Of a stretch of DNA of 64,000 nucleotides, positions 46,423 to 56,998 are shown piece after piece. Positions within the stretch are counted from its first letter, which is position 1, and every line of letters starts with the position of its first letter. This stretch comes from Anaerobacillus sp. CMMVII. GTDB taxonomy: Bacteria; Bacillota; Bacilli; Bacillales; Anaerobacillaceae. The DNA lies in assembly GCF_025377685.1 (NCBI RefSeq), contig NZ_JACEHK010000010.1:310001-374000 (forward strand), given 5' to 3'. Below the pieces are notes generated by a model that saw nothing but the letters and a program-made list of their open reading frames with translations, did no database searches and was not told the origin of the DNA. Both the position numbers and the translations under genes were made by a program.

Positions 46423-47298
46423 TCAGTGCTCAATTGGCCGCTTATATTCATCTAACGTAAAGCCTTCACCGATAACATCTTGAACGTCATTTACTGTAAC
46501 GAAGGCGTGTGGGTCTATCTTTTCGATAATAGTTTTTAAACGGATGATTTCATTCCTACTGACAACACAGTACAAAATTTCTTTTTCTAAGCCGGAAAAG
46601 CTACCCGTTCCTTTTAAAATGGTAACACCGCGATCCATTTGCTGGAGAATAACTGAAGAAATTTCCCTAGACTTATCTGAAATAATGAACGCAGCTTTCC
46701 CAGAGTAAGCACCTTGAAGCATAAAATCAATCACCTTCGCGCTAATGAATACAGCGACTAACGTATACATAGCTTCACGATAATCTAAATAGAGAATTAA
46801 AGAAGAAATGATAACTGCAGCGTCAAACATAAACATCGTTTTACCCATGCTCCAACCATAATATTTGAAGCCGAGACGGGCGATAATGTCAACTCCTCCA
46901 GTAGTTCCACCAAAACGAAATACAATCCCAAGACCAACTCCAATAAATACGCCAGCGAATAAAGCAACAAGTGTCATGTCATCATGGAGAAGAATTTCTA
47001 GAAACCGAAACCGTTGAAAAATAAATAAGAATAAGGAGAGGCTAAACGTTCCAATGAGAGTATAGATAAATGAATTTCTCCCAAGTACCTTCCATCCAAT
47101 AAAGAATAGTGGAATATTCAATAGTAAGTTCGTATAGGCTGGATCGAAATTAAAGATAAAAAACAGTATTAAGGTTATCCCAGTAAAGCCACCGTCAGCT
47201 AGATTGTTTTCCATATTGAAATAAACAAGTCCAAATGACATAATTGCCGCGCCTAACATAATAAAAAGAACGTTTTTTAGTTTTATTGGTGTATTCAT
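46423..47298 (-). CDS. ypjC: YitT family membrane protein YpjC
   Basis: A 291-residue protein with five or six membrane helices followed by a C-terminal soluble DUF2179 domain (KSREISSVILQQMDRGVTILKGTG...VTVNDVQDVIGEG). YitT proteins are widespread in Firmicutes with unknown transport or signalling roles. Minus strand, start preceded by AAAGGAATTTG. Convergent with the yugP-type gene. Confidence 0.87.
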   Translation of the reverse strand: MNTPIKLKNVLFIMLGAAIMSFGLVYFNMENNLADGGFTGITLILFFIFNFDPAYTNLLLNIPLFFIGWKVLGRNSFIYTLIGTFSLSLFLFIFQRFRFLEILLHDDMTLVALFAGVFIGVGLGIVFRFGGTTGGVDIIARLGFKYYGWSMGKTMFMFDAAVIISSLILYLDYREAMYTLVAVFISAKVIDFMLQGAYSGKAAFIISDKSREISSVILQQMDRGVTILKGTGSFSGLEKEILYCVVSRNEIIRLKTIIEKIDPHAFVTVNDVQDVIGEGFTLDEYKRPIEH

Positions 47299-47383
47299 AG
47301 CAACAAATTCCTTTACACTAAAGTTATGATTCCTATTATAGCTAAGTTTTTACAATAAATAAAACAGGGCTATAATAGTTAAT

Positions 47384-47484
47384 AGTTTAGAGTGTAAAGT
47401 TTAGAGTTATGTAGGGTTTTGCTTCGAAGCTTTACTTGAATAACTTAAAACTCAAAACTAATAAATAGCTTTACACTCTAAACT
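47384..47484. repeat. 101-bp element with perfect 16-bp inverted ends
   Basis: AGTTTAGAGTGTAAAG (47384-47399) is the exact reverse complement of CTTTACACTCTAAACT (47469-47484). Similar TAGAGTGTA or TAGAATGTA inverted repeats occur at about 33393-33452 and 60788-60868. No ORF. Confidence 0.75.
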
Positions 47485-47556
47485 TTAAAAATAAATATTT
47501 GTCAAATCATGCAGATTTAGCTAACATGTAAACTAGAAGCAAAATGAGGTGATTTT

Positions 47557-47886
47557 GTGAACGAGAAAAATCTAAAAGATATCCAAAACGAAGTTGATCT
47601 CTATATAAGTCAATATAAGGAAGGGTATTTTAGTCCTTTGGCAATGCTTGCAAGGATGACGGAGGAGTTAGGTGAGTTAGCCCGTGAAGTAAATCATTAT
47701 TACGGAGAAAAGCCTAAAAAATCTTCAGAAGATGACAAATCAATGGAACAAGAGTTAGGTGATTTATTTTTTGTTTTAGTTTGTTTTGCAAATTCTTTAA
47801 ACATTGATTTAGAAGAATCCTTTGATCTTGTCATGGAGAAGTTTAGAACGCGTGACAAAGATCGTTGGACGAAAATAGAAGAGTAA
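47557..47886 (+). CDS. ypjD: MazG-like nucleotide pyrophosphohydrolase YpjD
   Basis: A 109-residue all-helical MazG-type enzyme that would hydrolyse non-canonical NTPs; [18 protein letters not shown] and [16 protein letters not shown] carry the metal-binding acidic residues. GTG after GAGGTGA. Begins the run with dapB-mgsA-bshB1-bshA-cca-birA. Confidence 0.9.
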   Translation: MNEKNLKDIQNEVDLYISQYKEGYFSPLAMLARMTEELGELAREVNHYYGEKPKKSSEDDKSMEQELGDLFFVLVCFANSLNIDLEESFDLVMEKFRTRDKDRWTKIEE

Positions 47887-47900
47887 AGGGGTTAGTAATT

Positions 47901-48707
47901 ATGACACAACCAATTATTAAAGTTGCAATCACTGGTGCAAGAGGGAAAATGGGACAGGAAGCTGTCCGTATGGTTACATCTACGCCTCATTTTCAACTAG
48001 TTGCCGCAATTGATACGAAAGATGAGGGGAAATTGCTTTCTCAAATAGAGGGAATGCCTAATGTAGACGTACCTATGTATATTGATTTACATAAAGCTCT
48101 ATCAGAACAAGAGGTAGACGTGTTAGTAGACTTAACCAACCCAAAGGTTGGAAGAAAACATATGGAAATTGCCTTTGAGCATGGAGTAAGGCCAGTAGTA
48201 GGAACAACCGGTTTCACTGATCAGGATGTCGAAGAATTATCGAAAATTACAGAAGAAAAAGAGTTGGGCGCTATTATTGCTCCAAACTTTGCAATCGGGG
48301 CAATTCTAATGATGAAATTTTCACAAATGGCAGCAAGGTACTTACCTGATGTTGAAATCATTGAAATGCATCATGATAAAAAACTCGATGCACCATCAGG
48401 AACTGCGGTAAAAACGGCACAAATGATTTCTGAAGTTCGAGAACCAAAACAGCAAGGGAATCCAGAAGAAAAAGAAGAACTAGTAGGTGCTAAAGGCGCA
48501 GAGTTCCAAGGAATGCGAATTCACAGTGTTCGCTTACCTGGACTTGTAGCTCATCAAGAAGTGATATTTGGAGGCGTAGGACAAACATTGACAATAAGAC
48601 ATGACTCCATTGATCGTAGCTCCTTTATGCCAGGAATTCGCCTAGCGGTTGAAACTGTAATGAAGCTTGATTTGTTAGTGTACGGGTTAGAAAATATTAT
48701 TGAATAA
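47901..48707 (+). CDS. dapB: 4-hydroxy-tetrahydrodipicolinate reductase
   Basis: NAD(P)H-dependent reductase in lysine and diaminopimelate synthesis, which also feeds spore dipicolinate. It has [37 protein letters not shown] and [15 protein letters not shown] with the catalytic histidine and lysine. ATG 47901 gives 268 residues; an upstream in-frame start overlapping ypjD is less likely. Confidence 0.95.
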   Translation: MTQPIIKVAITGARGKMGQEAVRMVTSTPHFQLVAAIDTKDEGKLLSQIEGMPNVDVPMYIDLHKALSEQEVDVLVDLTNPKVGRKHMEIAFEHGVRPVVGTTGFTDQDVEELSKITEEKELGAIIAPNFAIGAILMMKFSQMAARYLPDVEIIEMHHDKKLDAPSGTAVKTAQMISEVREPKQQGNPEEKEELVGAKGAEFQGMRIHSVRLPGLVAHQEVIFGGVGQTLTIRHDSIDRSSFMPGIRLAVETVMKLDLLVYGLENIIE

Positions 48708-48723
48708 AGGGGAAGATTCCATA

Positions 48724-49122
48724 ATGAAGATAGCTTTAATTGCCCACGATAAAAAGAAACCTGATATGGTTCAATTCGCTATTGCCTATGAGTCAATATT
48801 GAAGGAACATAAAATATATAGCACAGGGACAACCGGAACAAGAGTTATGGAGGCCACTTCCTTACAAATTGAAAGATTTCAATCGGGTCCTCTAGGTGGG
48901 GATCAACAAATCGGTGCTTTAGTAGCAAAAAATGAAATGGACTTGGTACTATTTTTTAGAGATCCACTAGCCGCTCAAGCACACGAGCCAGATATCACTG
49001 CCTTAATTCGCTTATGTGATGTTTACGGTATCCCACTTGCTACAAACATGGCGACAGGCGAAATTTTAGTGAAAGGCCTTGCTAGAGGAGACTTTGAATG
49101 GAGAAAAATTGTCAACCCATGA
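48724..49122 (+). CDS. mgsA: Methylglyoxal synthase
   Basis: Converts dihydroxyacetone phosphate to methylglyoxal, a glycolytic bypass. It has [36 protein letters not shown] with the catalytic aspartate and [15 protein letters not shown]; 132 residues. ATG 48724 was chosen over a start at 48700, which overlaps dapB. Methylglyoxal detoxification uses bacillithiol, made by the next genes. Confidence 0.95.
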   Translation: MKIALIAHDKKKPDMVQFAIAYESILKEHKIYSTGTTGTRVMEATSLQIERFQSGPLGGDQQIGALVAKNEMDLVLFFRDPLAAQAHEPDITALIRLCDVYGIPLATNMATGEILVKGLARGDFEWRKIVNP

Positions 49123-49835
49123 TTACTGAACAAAATGTCCAGCTATTAGCTTTTGGTGCCCATTCTGATGATGTTGAAATTGGAATGGGGGGCACAATTG
49201 CTCAATATTGTCGCCAAGGCCAGGAAGTGGCGATTTGTGATTTAACAAAGGCTGAATTATCCTCAAATGGTAACGTGGAGCTTAGACAAAAAGAAGCATG
49301 GAAAGCCCAAAGCGTGTTAGGAGTAAAAACTAGAATACAACTTGACATTGCAGATCGTGGGATTGCTATGACTGATGAAAATGTAAAAAAAGTCGTCTCT
49401 GTCATTCGGAAACTTCGACCACAAGTGGTATTTGCCCCTTATTACGAGGATCGCCACCCTGATCATGGCAATTGTGCGAGTCTTGTAAAAGAAGCAATTT
49501 TCTCAGCAGGAATTAAAAAATATCAAGATGAACTAAACTTGCCTGCACATAAAGTAGATTCTTTCTATTATTACATGATTAATGGTTTCCATAAGCCATC
49601 ATTTATTATCGATATTTCAGCTGAAATAAACATCAAAATTGAAAGCCTAAATGCTTATGAAAGCCAATTTAGTAAACAACCGGGTAGTATTGATACACCT
49701 TTGACGAATGGGTATCTTGCATCGGTTTTAGCGAGGGAAAGTTTATTTGGAAAAGAAGTAGGTGTTGAATATGGAGAGGGTTTTATATCTGAGCAACCGC
49801 TTCTTATTCAGCAGTTATTGAGGGAGAAGAAATGA
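49098..49835 (+). CDS. bshB1: Bacillithiol deacetylase BshB1
   Basis: Zinc deacetylase that converts GlcNAc-malate to GlcN-malate in bacillithiol synthesis. It has the [13 protein letters not shown] zinc motif, RHPDHGN and [17 protein letters not shown] 49098 has GAGGAG seven bases upstream but overlaps mgsA by 25 bases; ATG 49119 overlaps by four (ATGA) but lacks a close ribosome site. It overlaps bshA by four bases. Confidence 0.94.
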   Translation: MEKNCQPMITEQNVQLLAFGAHSDDVEIGMGGTIAQYCRQGQEVAICDLTKAELSSNGNVELRQKEAWKAQSVLGVKTRIQLDIADRGIAMTDENVKKVVSVIRKLRPQVVFAPYYEDRHPDHGNCASLVKEAIFSAGIKKYQDELNLPAHKVDSFYYYMINGFHKPSFIIDISAEINIKIESLNAYESQFSKQPGSIDTPLTNGYLASVLARESLFGKEVGVEYGEGFISEQPLLIQQLLREKK

Positions 49836-50974
49836 AACTTAAAATAGGAATTACTTGTTATCCTACTGTTGGTGGCTCAGGAATCATTGCTACTGAACTA
49901 GGAAAACTTTTAGCAGAAAAAGGTCATCAAATTCATTTTATTACTTCAGGCGTACCATTTCGTTTAGATAAAGTGTATTCAAATATTTTTTATCATGAAG
50001 TAGAGGTTAATCATTACTCAGTGTTTCAGTATCCACCATATGACATAGCTTTAGCTAATAAAATGGCTGCTGTGGCTCAAAGAGAACAGTTAGATATCCT
50101 TCATGTTCATTATGCAATTCCTCATGCCATTTGTGCTTTTTTAGCAAAAGAAATGGTTGGGGGAAATCTTAAAATTGTCACAACACTACACGGAACTGAT
50201 ATTACCGTTTTAGGAAATGACCATTCACTTAGTGAAATTATTCGCTTTGGAATTGAAAAATCAGATGCTGTCACAGCTGTTTCAGTTGACCTAATCGAAC
50301 AAACAGAGCAACTTTTACATACAACCAGTCCCATTGAGCCTGTGTATAATTTTATCGATCAGCGCGTTTACTACAAAAAAGAATGTGGTTGTTTACGAAA
50401 AGAATACAAAATTGCCGATCATGAAAAAGTAATTATTCACGTCTCTAATTTCCGTTCTGTTAAACGGGTTCCTGACGTTGTTCGAAGCTTTGCAAAGATC
50501 ATAGAGCACGTCGATGCGAAATTATTGCTCCTTGGGGATGGTCCAGAATATTCTAAGGTTTGCCAACTCGTAAAACAACTAGGGATACAAGATAAAGTTT
50601 TATTTTTAGGAAACCAAAAGCATGTCGCAGATTTTTTATCGATCAGTGATTTAATGATGCTTCTTTCGGAAAAAGAGAGTTTTGGCTTAGTTTTACTAGA
50701 GGCAATGGCTTGTCAGGTTCCGGTTATTGGGACAAATGCTGGAGGTATTCCAGAGGTAATTGCAGATGGTGAAACCGGATTTATCTGTAACGTTGGTGAT
50801 GTTGATACAATTGCTGCCAGAGCCATAGAGATTTTAACGAATGATGAACTTCATGAGCAGATGGCAAAGAAATCCTTAATCAGAGCAAAAGAACATTTTA
50901 GTCAAGAGATCATTATTTCAAAATACGAAGATATTTACTATACCGTTTTGAACAATGAAAAAGGACTTAAATAG
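49832..50974 (+). CDS. bshA: Bacillithiol glycosyltransferase BshA
   Basis: GT4 glycosyltransferase that makes GlcNAc-malate from UDP-GlcNAc and L-malate. It begins [32 protein letters not shown] and has HVHYAIPHA, the nucleotide-sugar [29 protein letters not shown] motif and 380 residues. Third step gene bshC is not in the window. Confidence 0.95.
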   Translation: MKLKIGITCYPTVGGSGIIATELGKLLAEKGHQIHFITSGVPFRLDKVYSNIFYHEVEVNHYSVFQYPPYDIALANKMAAVAQREQLDILHVHYAIPHAICAFLAKEMVGGNLKIVTTLHGTDITVLGNDHSLSEIIRFGIEKSDAVTAVSVDLIEQTEQLLHTTSPIEPVYNFIDQRVYYKKECGCLRKEYKIADHEKVIIHVSNFRSVKRVPDVVRSFAKIIEHVDAKLLLLGDGPEYSKVCQLVKQLGIQDKVLFLGNQKHVADFLSISDLMMLLSEKESFGLVLLEAMACQVPVIGTNAGGIPEVIADGETGFICNVGDVDTIAARAIEILTNDELHEQMAKKSLIRAKEHFSQEIIISKYEDIYYTVLNNEKGLK

Positions 50975-50991
50975 AAAGAAGGATCAAGCTC

Positions 50992-52149
50992 ATGAAGAGT
51001 ATTTTCTTTCATCACGCAAAAGAGGTTATCGCTAAATTAGAAAAGGCTGGTTATGAGTCATACATCGTGGGTGGAGCAGTTCGAGATCACTTATTACAAA
51101 GGGATATTCACGATATTGATCTCGCTACATCTGCTAGGGTCGAAGAAATAGAACGACTATTTCCAAGAACCATTGATGTTGCTATTAAACATGGGACTGT
51201 CATTGTTCTTCATGGTAATCAGTCTTTTGAGGTCACTAGTTTTCGCGGAAACTGTTTATTGGAAGATCTTAAGCTACGAGACTTCACAATGAACGCGATC
51301 GCTCTAACGGGTAATGGGCAAATCATTGATCCTTATTTTGGACATAAAGATATTCAAAATAAGGTCATTCGCGCTGTTGACAATCCTTTAGAACGTTTTA
51401 GCGAAGATCCACTCCGAATGTTACGAGCGATCCGCTTTGTTAGTAAATTATCCTTTTCCATAGAGAAAGAAACAGAATCTGCAATTGAAATCTATGGTCA
51501 TAACATTAATAAGGTAGCAATTGAAAGGGTTTCTGTAGAATTAGAAAAAATTTGGTTCGGACAAAATGTTGTGAGCGCTTGGCGGAAATTTTTAGATACA
51601 AAGCTGATGAATAAAATTGAGCACCTTAGACCGCTCCAGCCAGCCTTGACTGATGAAAAGATTATTAGAACATTCCCCAGGCTTCATACAGTTACTGAAA
51701 TATGGTCTGTCCTTTTGTTTACTAAACATGAATTACGAGTGAAAGAATTTTTAAAACAATGGAAACAACCTAATAAGGTCATTACGGAAGTGGAACTTAT
51801 TTTATCACGATTAGAGCGATGTCTTAATCAAGGGCTTACTGCAGAGGATTTATATGATTTTGGGCTTGCTACTAGCAAGAAGGCTGAACGGATAAGAGCA
51901 GCTCTCTTAAATGAAGAGGCCGATCTCAGTAAAATTGAAGCTGCTTTCCAAGCGCTTCCTATCACGGAGAAAAAACAATTGGCTATAAAAGGAACTGATG
52001 TAGTAAAATTTTTAACAAAAGATGACCCGAAATCTCGTATAAGTGAACTGTTAACGCTAGCAGAGAAAGCTGTTCTTATGAAACAGGTAGAAAATCAAAA
52101 GGATGAAATCATTCACTGGTTACAAAAGGAGGGCTTCATTCATGCGTAG
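50992..52149 (+). CDS. cca: CCA tRNA nucleotidyltransferase
   Basis: Adds or repairs the 3' CCA of tRNA. The catalytic head has YIVGGAVRDHLLQRDIHDIDLAT and FRGNC, followed by RDFTMNAIAL and ERFSEDPLRMLRAIRF; 385 residues, the short Bacillus type. It overlaps birA by eight bases. Confidence 0.95.
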   Translation: MKSIFFHHAKEVIAKLEKAGYESYIVGGAVRDHLLQRDIHDIDLATSARVEEIERLFPRTIDVAIKHGTVIVLHGNQSFEVTSFRGNCLLEDLKLRDFTMNAIALTGNGQIIDPYFGHKDIQNKVIRAVDNPLERFSEDPLRMLRAIRFVSKLSFSIEKETESAIEIYGHNINKVAIERVSVELEKIWFGQNVVSAWRKFLDTKLMNKIEHLRPLQPALTDEKIIRTFPRLHTVTEIWSVLLFTKHELRVKEFLKQWKQPNKVITEVELILSRLERCLNQGLTAEDLYDFGLATSKKAERIRAALLNEEADLSKIEAAFQALPITEKKQLAIKGTDVVKFLTKDDPKSRISELLTLAEKAVLMKQVENQKDEIIHWLQKEGFIHA

Positions 52150-53101
52150 TAAGTTATTACAGATGCTAATTGACCACCAAGGTGATTTTGTCTCAGGAGA
52201 AGCGATTAGTCAATTTTTAGGCTGTTCAAGAACTGCTGTTTGGAAGCATATAGAAGAGCTTCGAAAGGCGGGCTATAAGCTAGAAGCAGCACCAAGAAAA
52301 GGATATCGAATCATCCATCAACCCAATCTAGTAACTGAAAATGAAATCAAAGCAGGACTTTCAACAACCTATATAGGAAAAACTGTTGTTTATGAAAAAT
52401 CAGTTCCATCGACCCAAGGAATTGCTCATCGCTTAGCAAGTGAAGGGGCTAAAGAAGGAACGTTGGTAGTTGCAGATGAGCAGGTAAGTGGTAAAGGAAG
52501 ATTAGGTAGACCTTGGCTTTCTCAAATTGGGACGGGTATTTGGATGAGTTTGATTTTAAAACCGAAAATCCCACCCCAGCGAGCCCCACAATTAACACTT
52601 TTAGCAGCTGTGGCTGTCATTCGAGGAATCCATGAGTATACGAACATTCAGTGTGATATAAAGTGGCCTAACGATATTTTATTAAATGGCAAGAAGTTAG
52701 TTGGGATCCTTACAGAGATGCAGGCAGACCCAGATCAAATTCATTCTGTGATCATTGGGATCGGAATTAATGTTAATCAAAACAACTTTCCTGAAGAGAT
52801 TAGCGATATAGCGACTTCACTTAAAATTGAAAAAGGTGAGGAAATTAACCGTGCAGGATTGCTGCAAAGCATTATGGTTCAATTCGAACAACTCTATGAG
52901 CTGTTTTTAAAAGATGGGTTTAGTCAGGTTAAATTAATGTGGGAAGCTTATGCGACTACAATTGGTCGGAGAATTACTGCGAGAACTATTTCTGGTTCAT
53001 TAGAAGGCTATGCCAGTGGAATTACTGATGAAGGTGTCTTATTATTAGAAGACGATTTTGGAAAGGTACATAAAATATACTCTGCTGATATAGAATTTTA
53101 A
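52142..53101 (+). CDS. birA: Biotin operon repressor and biotin-protein ligase
   Basis: Bifunctional: an N-terminal helix-turn-helix (SGEAISQFLGCSRTAVWKHIEEL, residues about 18-40) for operator binding, then the ligase with DEQVSGKGRLGRPW, the biotinyl-AMP site, KWPNDILLNGKKLVGIL and a C-terminal SH3-like cap; 319 residues. ATG 52142 follows GGAGG; longer readings from 52103 run inside cca. Confidence 0.95.
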   Translation: MRSKLLQMLIDHQGDFVSGEAISQFLGCSRTAVWKHIEELRKAGYKLEAAPRKGYRIIHQPNLVTENEIKAGLSTTYIGKTVVYEKSVPSTQGIAHRLASEGAKEGTLVVADEQVSGKGRLGRPWLSQIGTGIWMSLILKPKIPPQRAPQLTLLAAVAVIRGIHEYTNIQCDIKWPNDILLNGKKLVGILTEMQADPDQIHSVIIGIGINVNQNNFPEEISDIATSLKIEKGEEINRAGLLQSIMVQFEQLYELFLKDGFSQVKLMWEAYATTIGRRITARTISGSLEGYASGITDEGVLLLEDDFGKVHKIYSADIEF

Positions 53102-53102
53102 A

Positions 53103-53131
53103 TTCACAAAATCTTGAAATTCTGATATACT
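53103..53131 (+). promoter_or_regulatory. Sigma-A promoter of panBCD
   Basis: TTCACA (53103-53108), 17 bases, TATACT (53126-53131). It starts directly after the birA stop and leaves a leader of about 260 bases before panB. Confidence 0.55.
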
Positions 53132-53137
53132 AAATGC

Positions 53138-53345
53138 GAAATGGGCAGTATCCTATAGAACTGCACCGAATCGGTTGTAACTTTTTAAAAAAATTAGTCT
53201 GCCTTGATCCATAAGGACTAGGACAGAGGGATAATGAAACTAACCAAAATTTGCTTACACAGAAACTCTAATTTTTCTGTTATGCTAATTTTTAATCCTT
53301 CTCTCCTATTTTGGAGAGAAGTTTTTTAGTTTTGACAGAAAAATT
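53138..53345 (+). promoter_or_regulatory. Structured panB leader with terminator
   Basis: The leader has a long-range pair GGGCAG (near 53142)/CTGCC (near 53201), an inner ACCGAATCGGT hairpin, and an intrinsic terminator at 53298-53327. AATTTTTCTGT (about 53270-53280) can pair with ACAGAAAAATT (about 53335-53345) around the terminator, an alternative fold. This is the layout of a transcription-attenuating leader, possibly of the known pan RNA motif that precedes panB in Firmicutes; I cannot confirm the match. Confidence 0.45.
53298..53327 (+). terminator. Intrinsic terminator in the panB leader
   Basis: Perfect 9-bp stem CTTCTCTCC/GGAGAGAAG with a 6-base loop and TTTTTT, 70 bases before panB. 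Confidence 0.88.
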
Positions 53346-53397
53346 GGAATGAATAGTTTCATCTTTACTCCTCTGATACCAAAAAGGAGGAAAACGA

Positions 53398-54234
53398 ATG
53401 AAAACCACAGCAACGTTTAAAGAAATGAAGCGTAAGAAAGAAAAAATAGCGATGTTAACTGCTTATGATGCACCTTCAGCAAAATTAGTCGAGGAGGCCG
53501 GTATAGATGTAATTCTAGTAGGGGACTCCTTAGGTATGGTTGTCCTCGGTTACGACTCGACAATTCCGGTTACTCTTGAGGATATGATTTTACACACGAA
53601 GGCTGTAAAACGTGGGGCACGTAACACTTTTATTATTACAGATATGCCATTTTTAACGTATCATTCGACATTAGCTGAAACAATGAACAATGCAAAGCAG
53701 CTGATGCAAGAAGCTGGGGCGCATGCAGTAAAGCTAGAAGGAAATGGTCAGGTTATTGATAAAATTGAACACTTAACGAAAGCTGGAGTTCCTGTTGTTG
53801 CCCATTTAGGTTTAACTCCACAATCTGTAGGTGTAATGGGTGGTTATCGGGTTCAAGGCAAAGATGCCGAGACAGCCAAACATTTAATTGAGGATTCAAA
53901 ACTAGTTGAGGTTGCAGGTGCATCTATGCTTGTTTTAGAATGTGTCCCAGCCCCGCTAGCAAAACTAATTTCAGAACAGCTAACGATCCCTGTTATTGGT
54001 ATAGGTGCTGGAAGTGATACCGATGGGCAAGTCCTTGTATACCATGATTTAATTGGATATGGTAGCGGTCATGTCCCAAAATTTGTAAAGCAGTATGCAA
54101 ATATTACTAGTAGTATTTTAACTGCGGTTGGTGAATACGTAAAGGAAGTTAAAACAGCACAATTTCCTGAAGAAAAGCACACATTTACGATGAAAAGTGA
54201 AGAGTTACACCGCTTGTATGGAGGAGAAGCATGA
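53398..54234 (+). CDS. panB: 3-methyl-2-oxobutanoate hydroxymethyltransferase
   Basis: First step of pantothenate synthesis, makes ketopantoate with methylene-tetrahydrofolate. Motifs are [57 protein letters not shown] and [18 protein letters not shown]; 278 residues. AAGGAGG precedes ATG 53398. It overlaps panC by four bases. Confidence 0.97.
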   Translation: MKTTATFKEMKRKKEKIAMLTAYDAPSAKLVEEAGIDVILVGDSLGMVVLGYDSTIPVTLEDMILHTKAVKRGARNTFIITDMPFLTYHSTLAETMNNAKQLMQEAGAHAVKLEGNGQVIDKIEHLTKAGVPVVAHLGLTPQSVGVMGGYRVQGKDAETAKHLIEDSKLVEVAGASMLVLECVPAPLAKLISEQLTIPVIGIGAGSDTDGQVLVYHDLIGYGSGHVPKFVKQYANITSSILTAVGEYVKEVKTAQFPEEKHTFTMKSEELHRLYGGEA

Positions 54235-55079
54235 TAATTGCTCGAACGATTACCGAATTACAAAAAATAGTCTTAGAAAAAAAGAAACAGAGGAAAAGCA
54301 TTGGGTTTGTTCCAACTATGGGTTATTTGCACGAAGGTCATCTCTCGTTAATTGAAAAAGCAAAAAAACATGATGATTTCATTGTGTTAAGTATTTTTGT
54401 TAATCCTCTACAGTTTGGACCAAATGAGGACTTTGATCGATATCCAAGAGACTTTGAGAGAGACGAAATGCTAGCAAACTCCGCAAATGTAGATGTTATT
54501 TTTTACCCAGATGTTAACGAAATGTATCCGAATGACCTAAGTGCGACGATTTCTGTCAAAAAAGGTGTTGGGGTATTATGTGGCAAGTCCCGTCCAGGCC
54601 ATTTTGATGGTGTCGCAACAGTTGTGTTAAAATTGTTTAACATTGTTCAACCGACAAGAGCCTACTTTGGGATGAAAGATGCTCAACAAGTGGCTGTTAT
54701 TGAAAATATGGTTGCTGACTTTAATCTCCCTGTAAATGTCATGAAATGTGATACTTTACGAGAAGAGGATGGTTTAGCTAAAAGTTCTCGAAATGTTTAT
54801 CTTACAAATGATGAAAGAAACGAAGCGACTGAAATCTACGCTAGCTTAAAACAGGCACTTGGGCTAATTGGTGCTGGGGAAAGAAACCCTAATGTAATAA
54901 AAGAGACCATAAAAGCTCATTTGCAAGCGAAAACAAGCGGAAGTGTTGATTATATAGAGCTTTTAGCTTATCCAAGTTTAAAAGAAGTAGATACTCTTGA
55001 AGATGAAATTATTATCGCCATTGCCTTAAAATTTCGGCAGGCACGACTAATAGATAATGTGACAATAACGATTAAATAA
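54231..55079 (+). CDS. panC: Pantothenate synthetase
   Basis: ATP-dependent ligation of pantoate and beta-alanine. It has [20 protein letters not shown] (nucleotide site), [48 protein letters not shown] and [10 protein letters not shown]; 282 residues. Second gene of panBCD. Confidence 0.97.
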   Translation: MIIARTITELQKIVLEKKKQRKSIGFVPTMGYLHEGHLSLIEKAKKHDDFIVLSIFVNPLQFGPNEDFDRYPRDFERDEMLANSANVDVIFYPDVNEMYPNDLSATISVKKGVGVLCGKSRPGHFDGVATVVLKLFNIVQPTRAYFGMKDAQQVAVIENMVADFNLPVNVMKCDTLREEDGLAKSSRNVYLTNDERNEATEIYASLKQALGLIGAGERNPNVIKETIKAHLQAKTSGSVDYIELLAYPSLKEVDTLEDEIIIAIALKFRQARLIDNVTITIK

Positions 55080-55100
55080 CCTTAATTGGGAGGAAAACTT

Positions 55101-55484
55101 ATGTTTAGACATATGATGAAAGGGAAAATTCATCGCGCGCGCGTCACAGAAGCAAATTTAAATTATGTTGGCAGCATTACAATTGATGAGGATATTTTAG
55201 ATGCTGTTGATATGTTACCAAACGAAAAGGTGCAAATTGTTAATAACAATAATGGTGCTAGACTAGAGACTTATATTATTCCTGGTAAGCGTGGTAGTGG
55301 AGTTGTTTGCTTAAATGGTGCGGCTGCAAGGCTTGTTCAAGAAGGTGATGTTGTCATTATTATCGCATACGGTCTAGTTCCTGATGAAGCGGCAAAATCC
55401 TTTCAACCAAAAGTTGCGATTATGGATGAAAACAATCGCATCGTTGAAATGATCGGAACTGAACCAGCTTTTACAATCCGTTAA
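55101..55484 (+). CDS. panD: Aspartate 1-decarboxylase
   Basis: Pyruvoyl enzyme that makes beta-alanine for PanC. The proenzyme has YVGSITID, so self-cleavage falls between Gly24 and Ser25, and [11 protein letters not shown] and IIAYG near the C terminus; 127 residues. ATG 55101 follows GGGAGG. Confidence 0.97.
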   Translation: MFRHMMKGKIHRARVTEANLNYVGSITIDEDILDAVDMLPNEKVQIVNNNNGARLETYIIPGKRGSGVVCLNGAAARLVQEGDVVIIIAYGLVPDEAAKSFQPKVAIMDENNRIVEMIGTEPAFTIR

Positions 55485-55595
55485 AGGTAACAGTGATGGA
55501 AACCGAGTCTATTCGGACAGGATATGAATTTTAATAAACTTGTCCGAAGTTGTAGTGAGTTTGGACGTCAAATTACAATTAAATGTAAAACCCAT

Positions 55596-55660
55596 GTTCC
55601 AAAGAGTGCGGTTGGAACGCCAAAAGGCATTAAATGAAGAAATTCTGTTCCAAAGGGCGC
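55596..55660. repeat. GTTCCAAAG repeat pair, 51-bp period
   Basis: GTTCCAAAGAGTGCGG at 55596 and GTTCCAAAGGGCGCGG at 55647, with GGTTGGAAC between, give the same 51-base-period palindromic family as 12734-12827. It lies in the 309-base gap between panD and the TPR gene. A 61-codon reading frame crosses it but looks like translated repeat. Confidence 0.65.
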
Positions 55661-55793
55661 GGACCATTCCGAAGTTGGTTCGAGTTGGGATAATAGAGAG
55701 TTGTTACATCAACGAACGAGTCTGATAAGAATATTAATCCTCCTAATGTAAAACACTTAGCATAAGTTGTTTTAACTGTTAGGGGGATTTTTT

Positions 55794-56843
55794 ATGGAAA
55801 AATGGGTCAATGATTGGCATACCCGATATTGGAAGTTAAAGAAGTCAATTGAAAACAATAGCCTAAATGAAAATCTCTACGAAGAGTTAGCAAAAGAATG
55901 TGGAGCATTATTAGAAACCTGGATGGAAATGGAAGATAAATTAGATGATATCAAAGAATTAAAAGCTCAAACCAATTTTGATAGTCATTCCTTTGCTTTA
56001 CCGAAAAATCTTGAAGGTCCAACTTATTTTCATTTAGAGATGTTTGAAAAAGCAATTGATACATTAAAAACAGAGATTGAAACTGAAAAACCACATGAGC
56101 TTACCCTTTACCTTTATTTAGGCTTTTCTTATTTATATGAGGGAGAAATCGATCGAGGAAAAGAAGCGTTTCTGTTCGTTGTTCAGACTAGTGTAAATCG
56201 GCTTGAAAAGCATTTCGCTTATGTAGGGTTAGGTTGTTTATACGGAAGAACTCATCAGTATGAGGACGCCATTCATTATTTTGAGAAGGCGAATTCTCTT
56301 TATAATAATATCGACGTACCGTATAATATAGGAATGGCTTTTGTGATGTTACAAAAATACGAGCTCGCAATTCCTTATTTTGAACAAACAATTAAGGCAA
56401 ATGATGAAGACGGTGAAGCGCGCTATTTTTTAGGACATTGTTATTTAAAGCTAGGGAATGAAACGAAAGCATTCGAATCTTGGTATGCTGCATTACAATT
56501 GTTGGAATACAAAGATTTACTTGTGACCATAGCTTACGAGTTTGAAAATTTTGGTTACTATTCGGCAGCTATTCATTGCTACAAACGTCTAGAAGCGTTA
56601 GGTTTTCAGGAGCCATGGGTGTACCATGGAATTGCCTGGAACTACGGCCTCCTAGATGAAAAAGAGTTGGCAATTTCAATGTTTGAGAAGCTTCTTGCAG
56701 AAAATGAAAAAGAAACAAATATCTGGATATCATATTTATGGCTTTCATCTAAATGGAATGACATAGAACATTTTGAAACACTCGTGAAGAAAGCAAAAAA
56801 GGAAAATATTGACCATCCGTTAATCGATAAAATTTTAAGTTAG
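55794..56843 (+). CDS. Tetratricopeptide repeat protein
   Basis: A 349-residue soluble protein with TPR units through most of its length (for example LYLYLGFSYLYEGEIDRGKEAF, LGCLYGRTHQYEDAIHYFEKA, YNIGMAFVMLQKYELAIPYFEQ). No enzymatic motif. It may scaffold a complex, but no partner can be named. It lies between panD and dinG, genes that are adjacent in B. subtilis, so it is a lineage-specific insertion. ATG follows AGGGGG. Confidence 0.72.
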   Translation: MEKWVNDWHTRYWKLKKSIENNSLNENLYEELAKECGALLETWMEMEDKLDDIKELKAQTNFDSHSFALPKNLEGPTYFHLEMFEKAIDTLKTEIETEKPHELTLYLYLGFSYLYEGEIDRGKEAFLFVVQTSVNRLEKHFAYVGLGCLYGRTHQYEDAIHYFEKANSLYNNIDVPYNIGMAFVMLQKYELAIPYFEQTIKANDEDGEARYFLGHCYLKLGNETKAFESWYAALQLLEYKDLLVTIAYEFENFGYYSAAIHCYKRLEALGFQEPWVYHGIAWNYGLLDEKELAISMFEKLLAENEKETNIWISYLWLSSKWNDIEHFETLVKKAKKENIDHPLIDKILS

Positions 56844-56998
56844 TGGTATGATTAGACAAGTGATTTAGGGAATAAGGGTTCAGGGGTTGTTACCCTTGAA
56901 CTTTCGTTATAAGCTTTGCAGGGGAAAGTAAAGAGTGAATACATAGAAATTTTGCAGTTTGCAGACAGACAAACTTGAACATATGAGAGGTGAAGCTA

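Noticed and set aside
55540-55725. 61-codon reading frame between panD and the TPR gene
   Set aside because: It lies across the GTTCCAAAG repeat pair, and its protein repeats FQRVRLERQ/FQRARTIPK follow the DNA repeat. No ribosome site.
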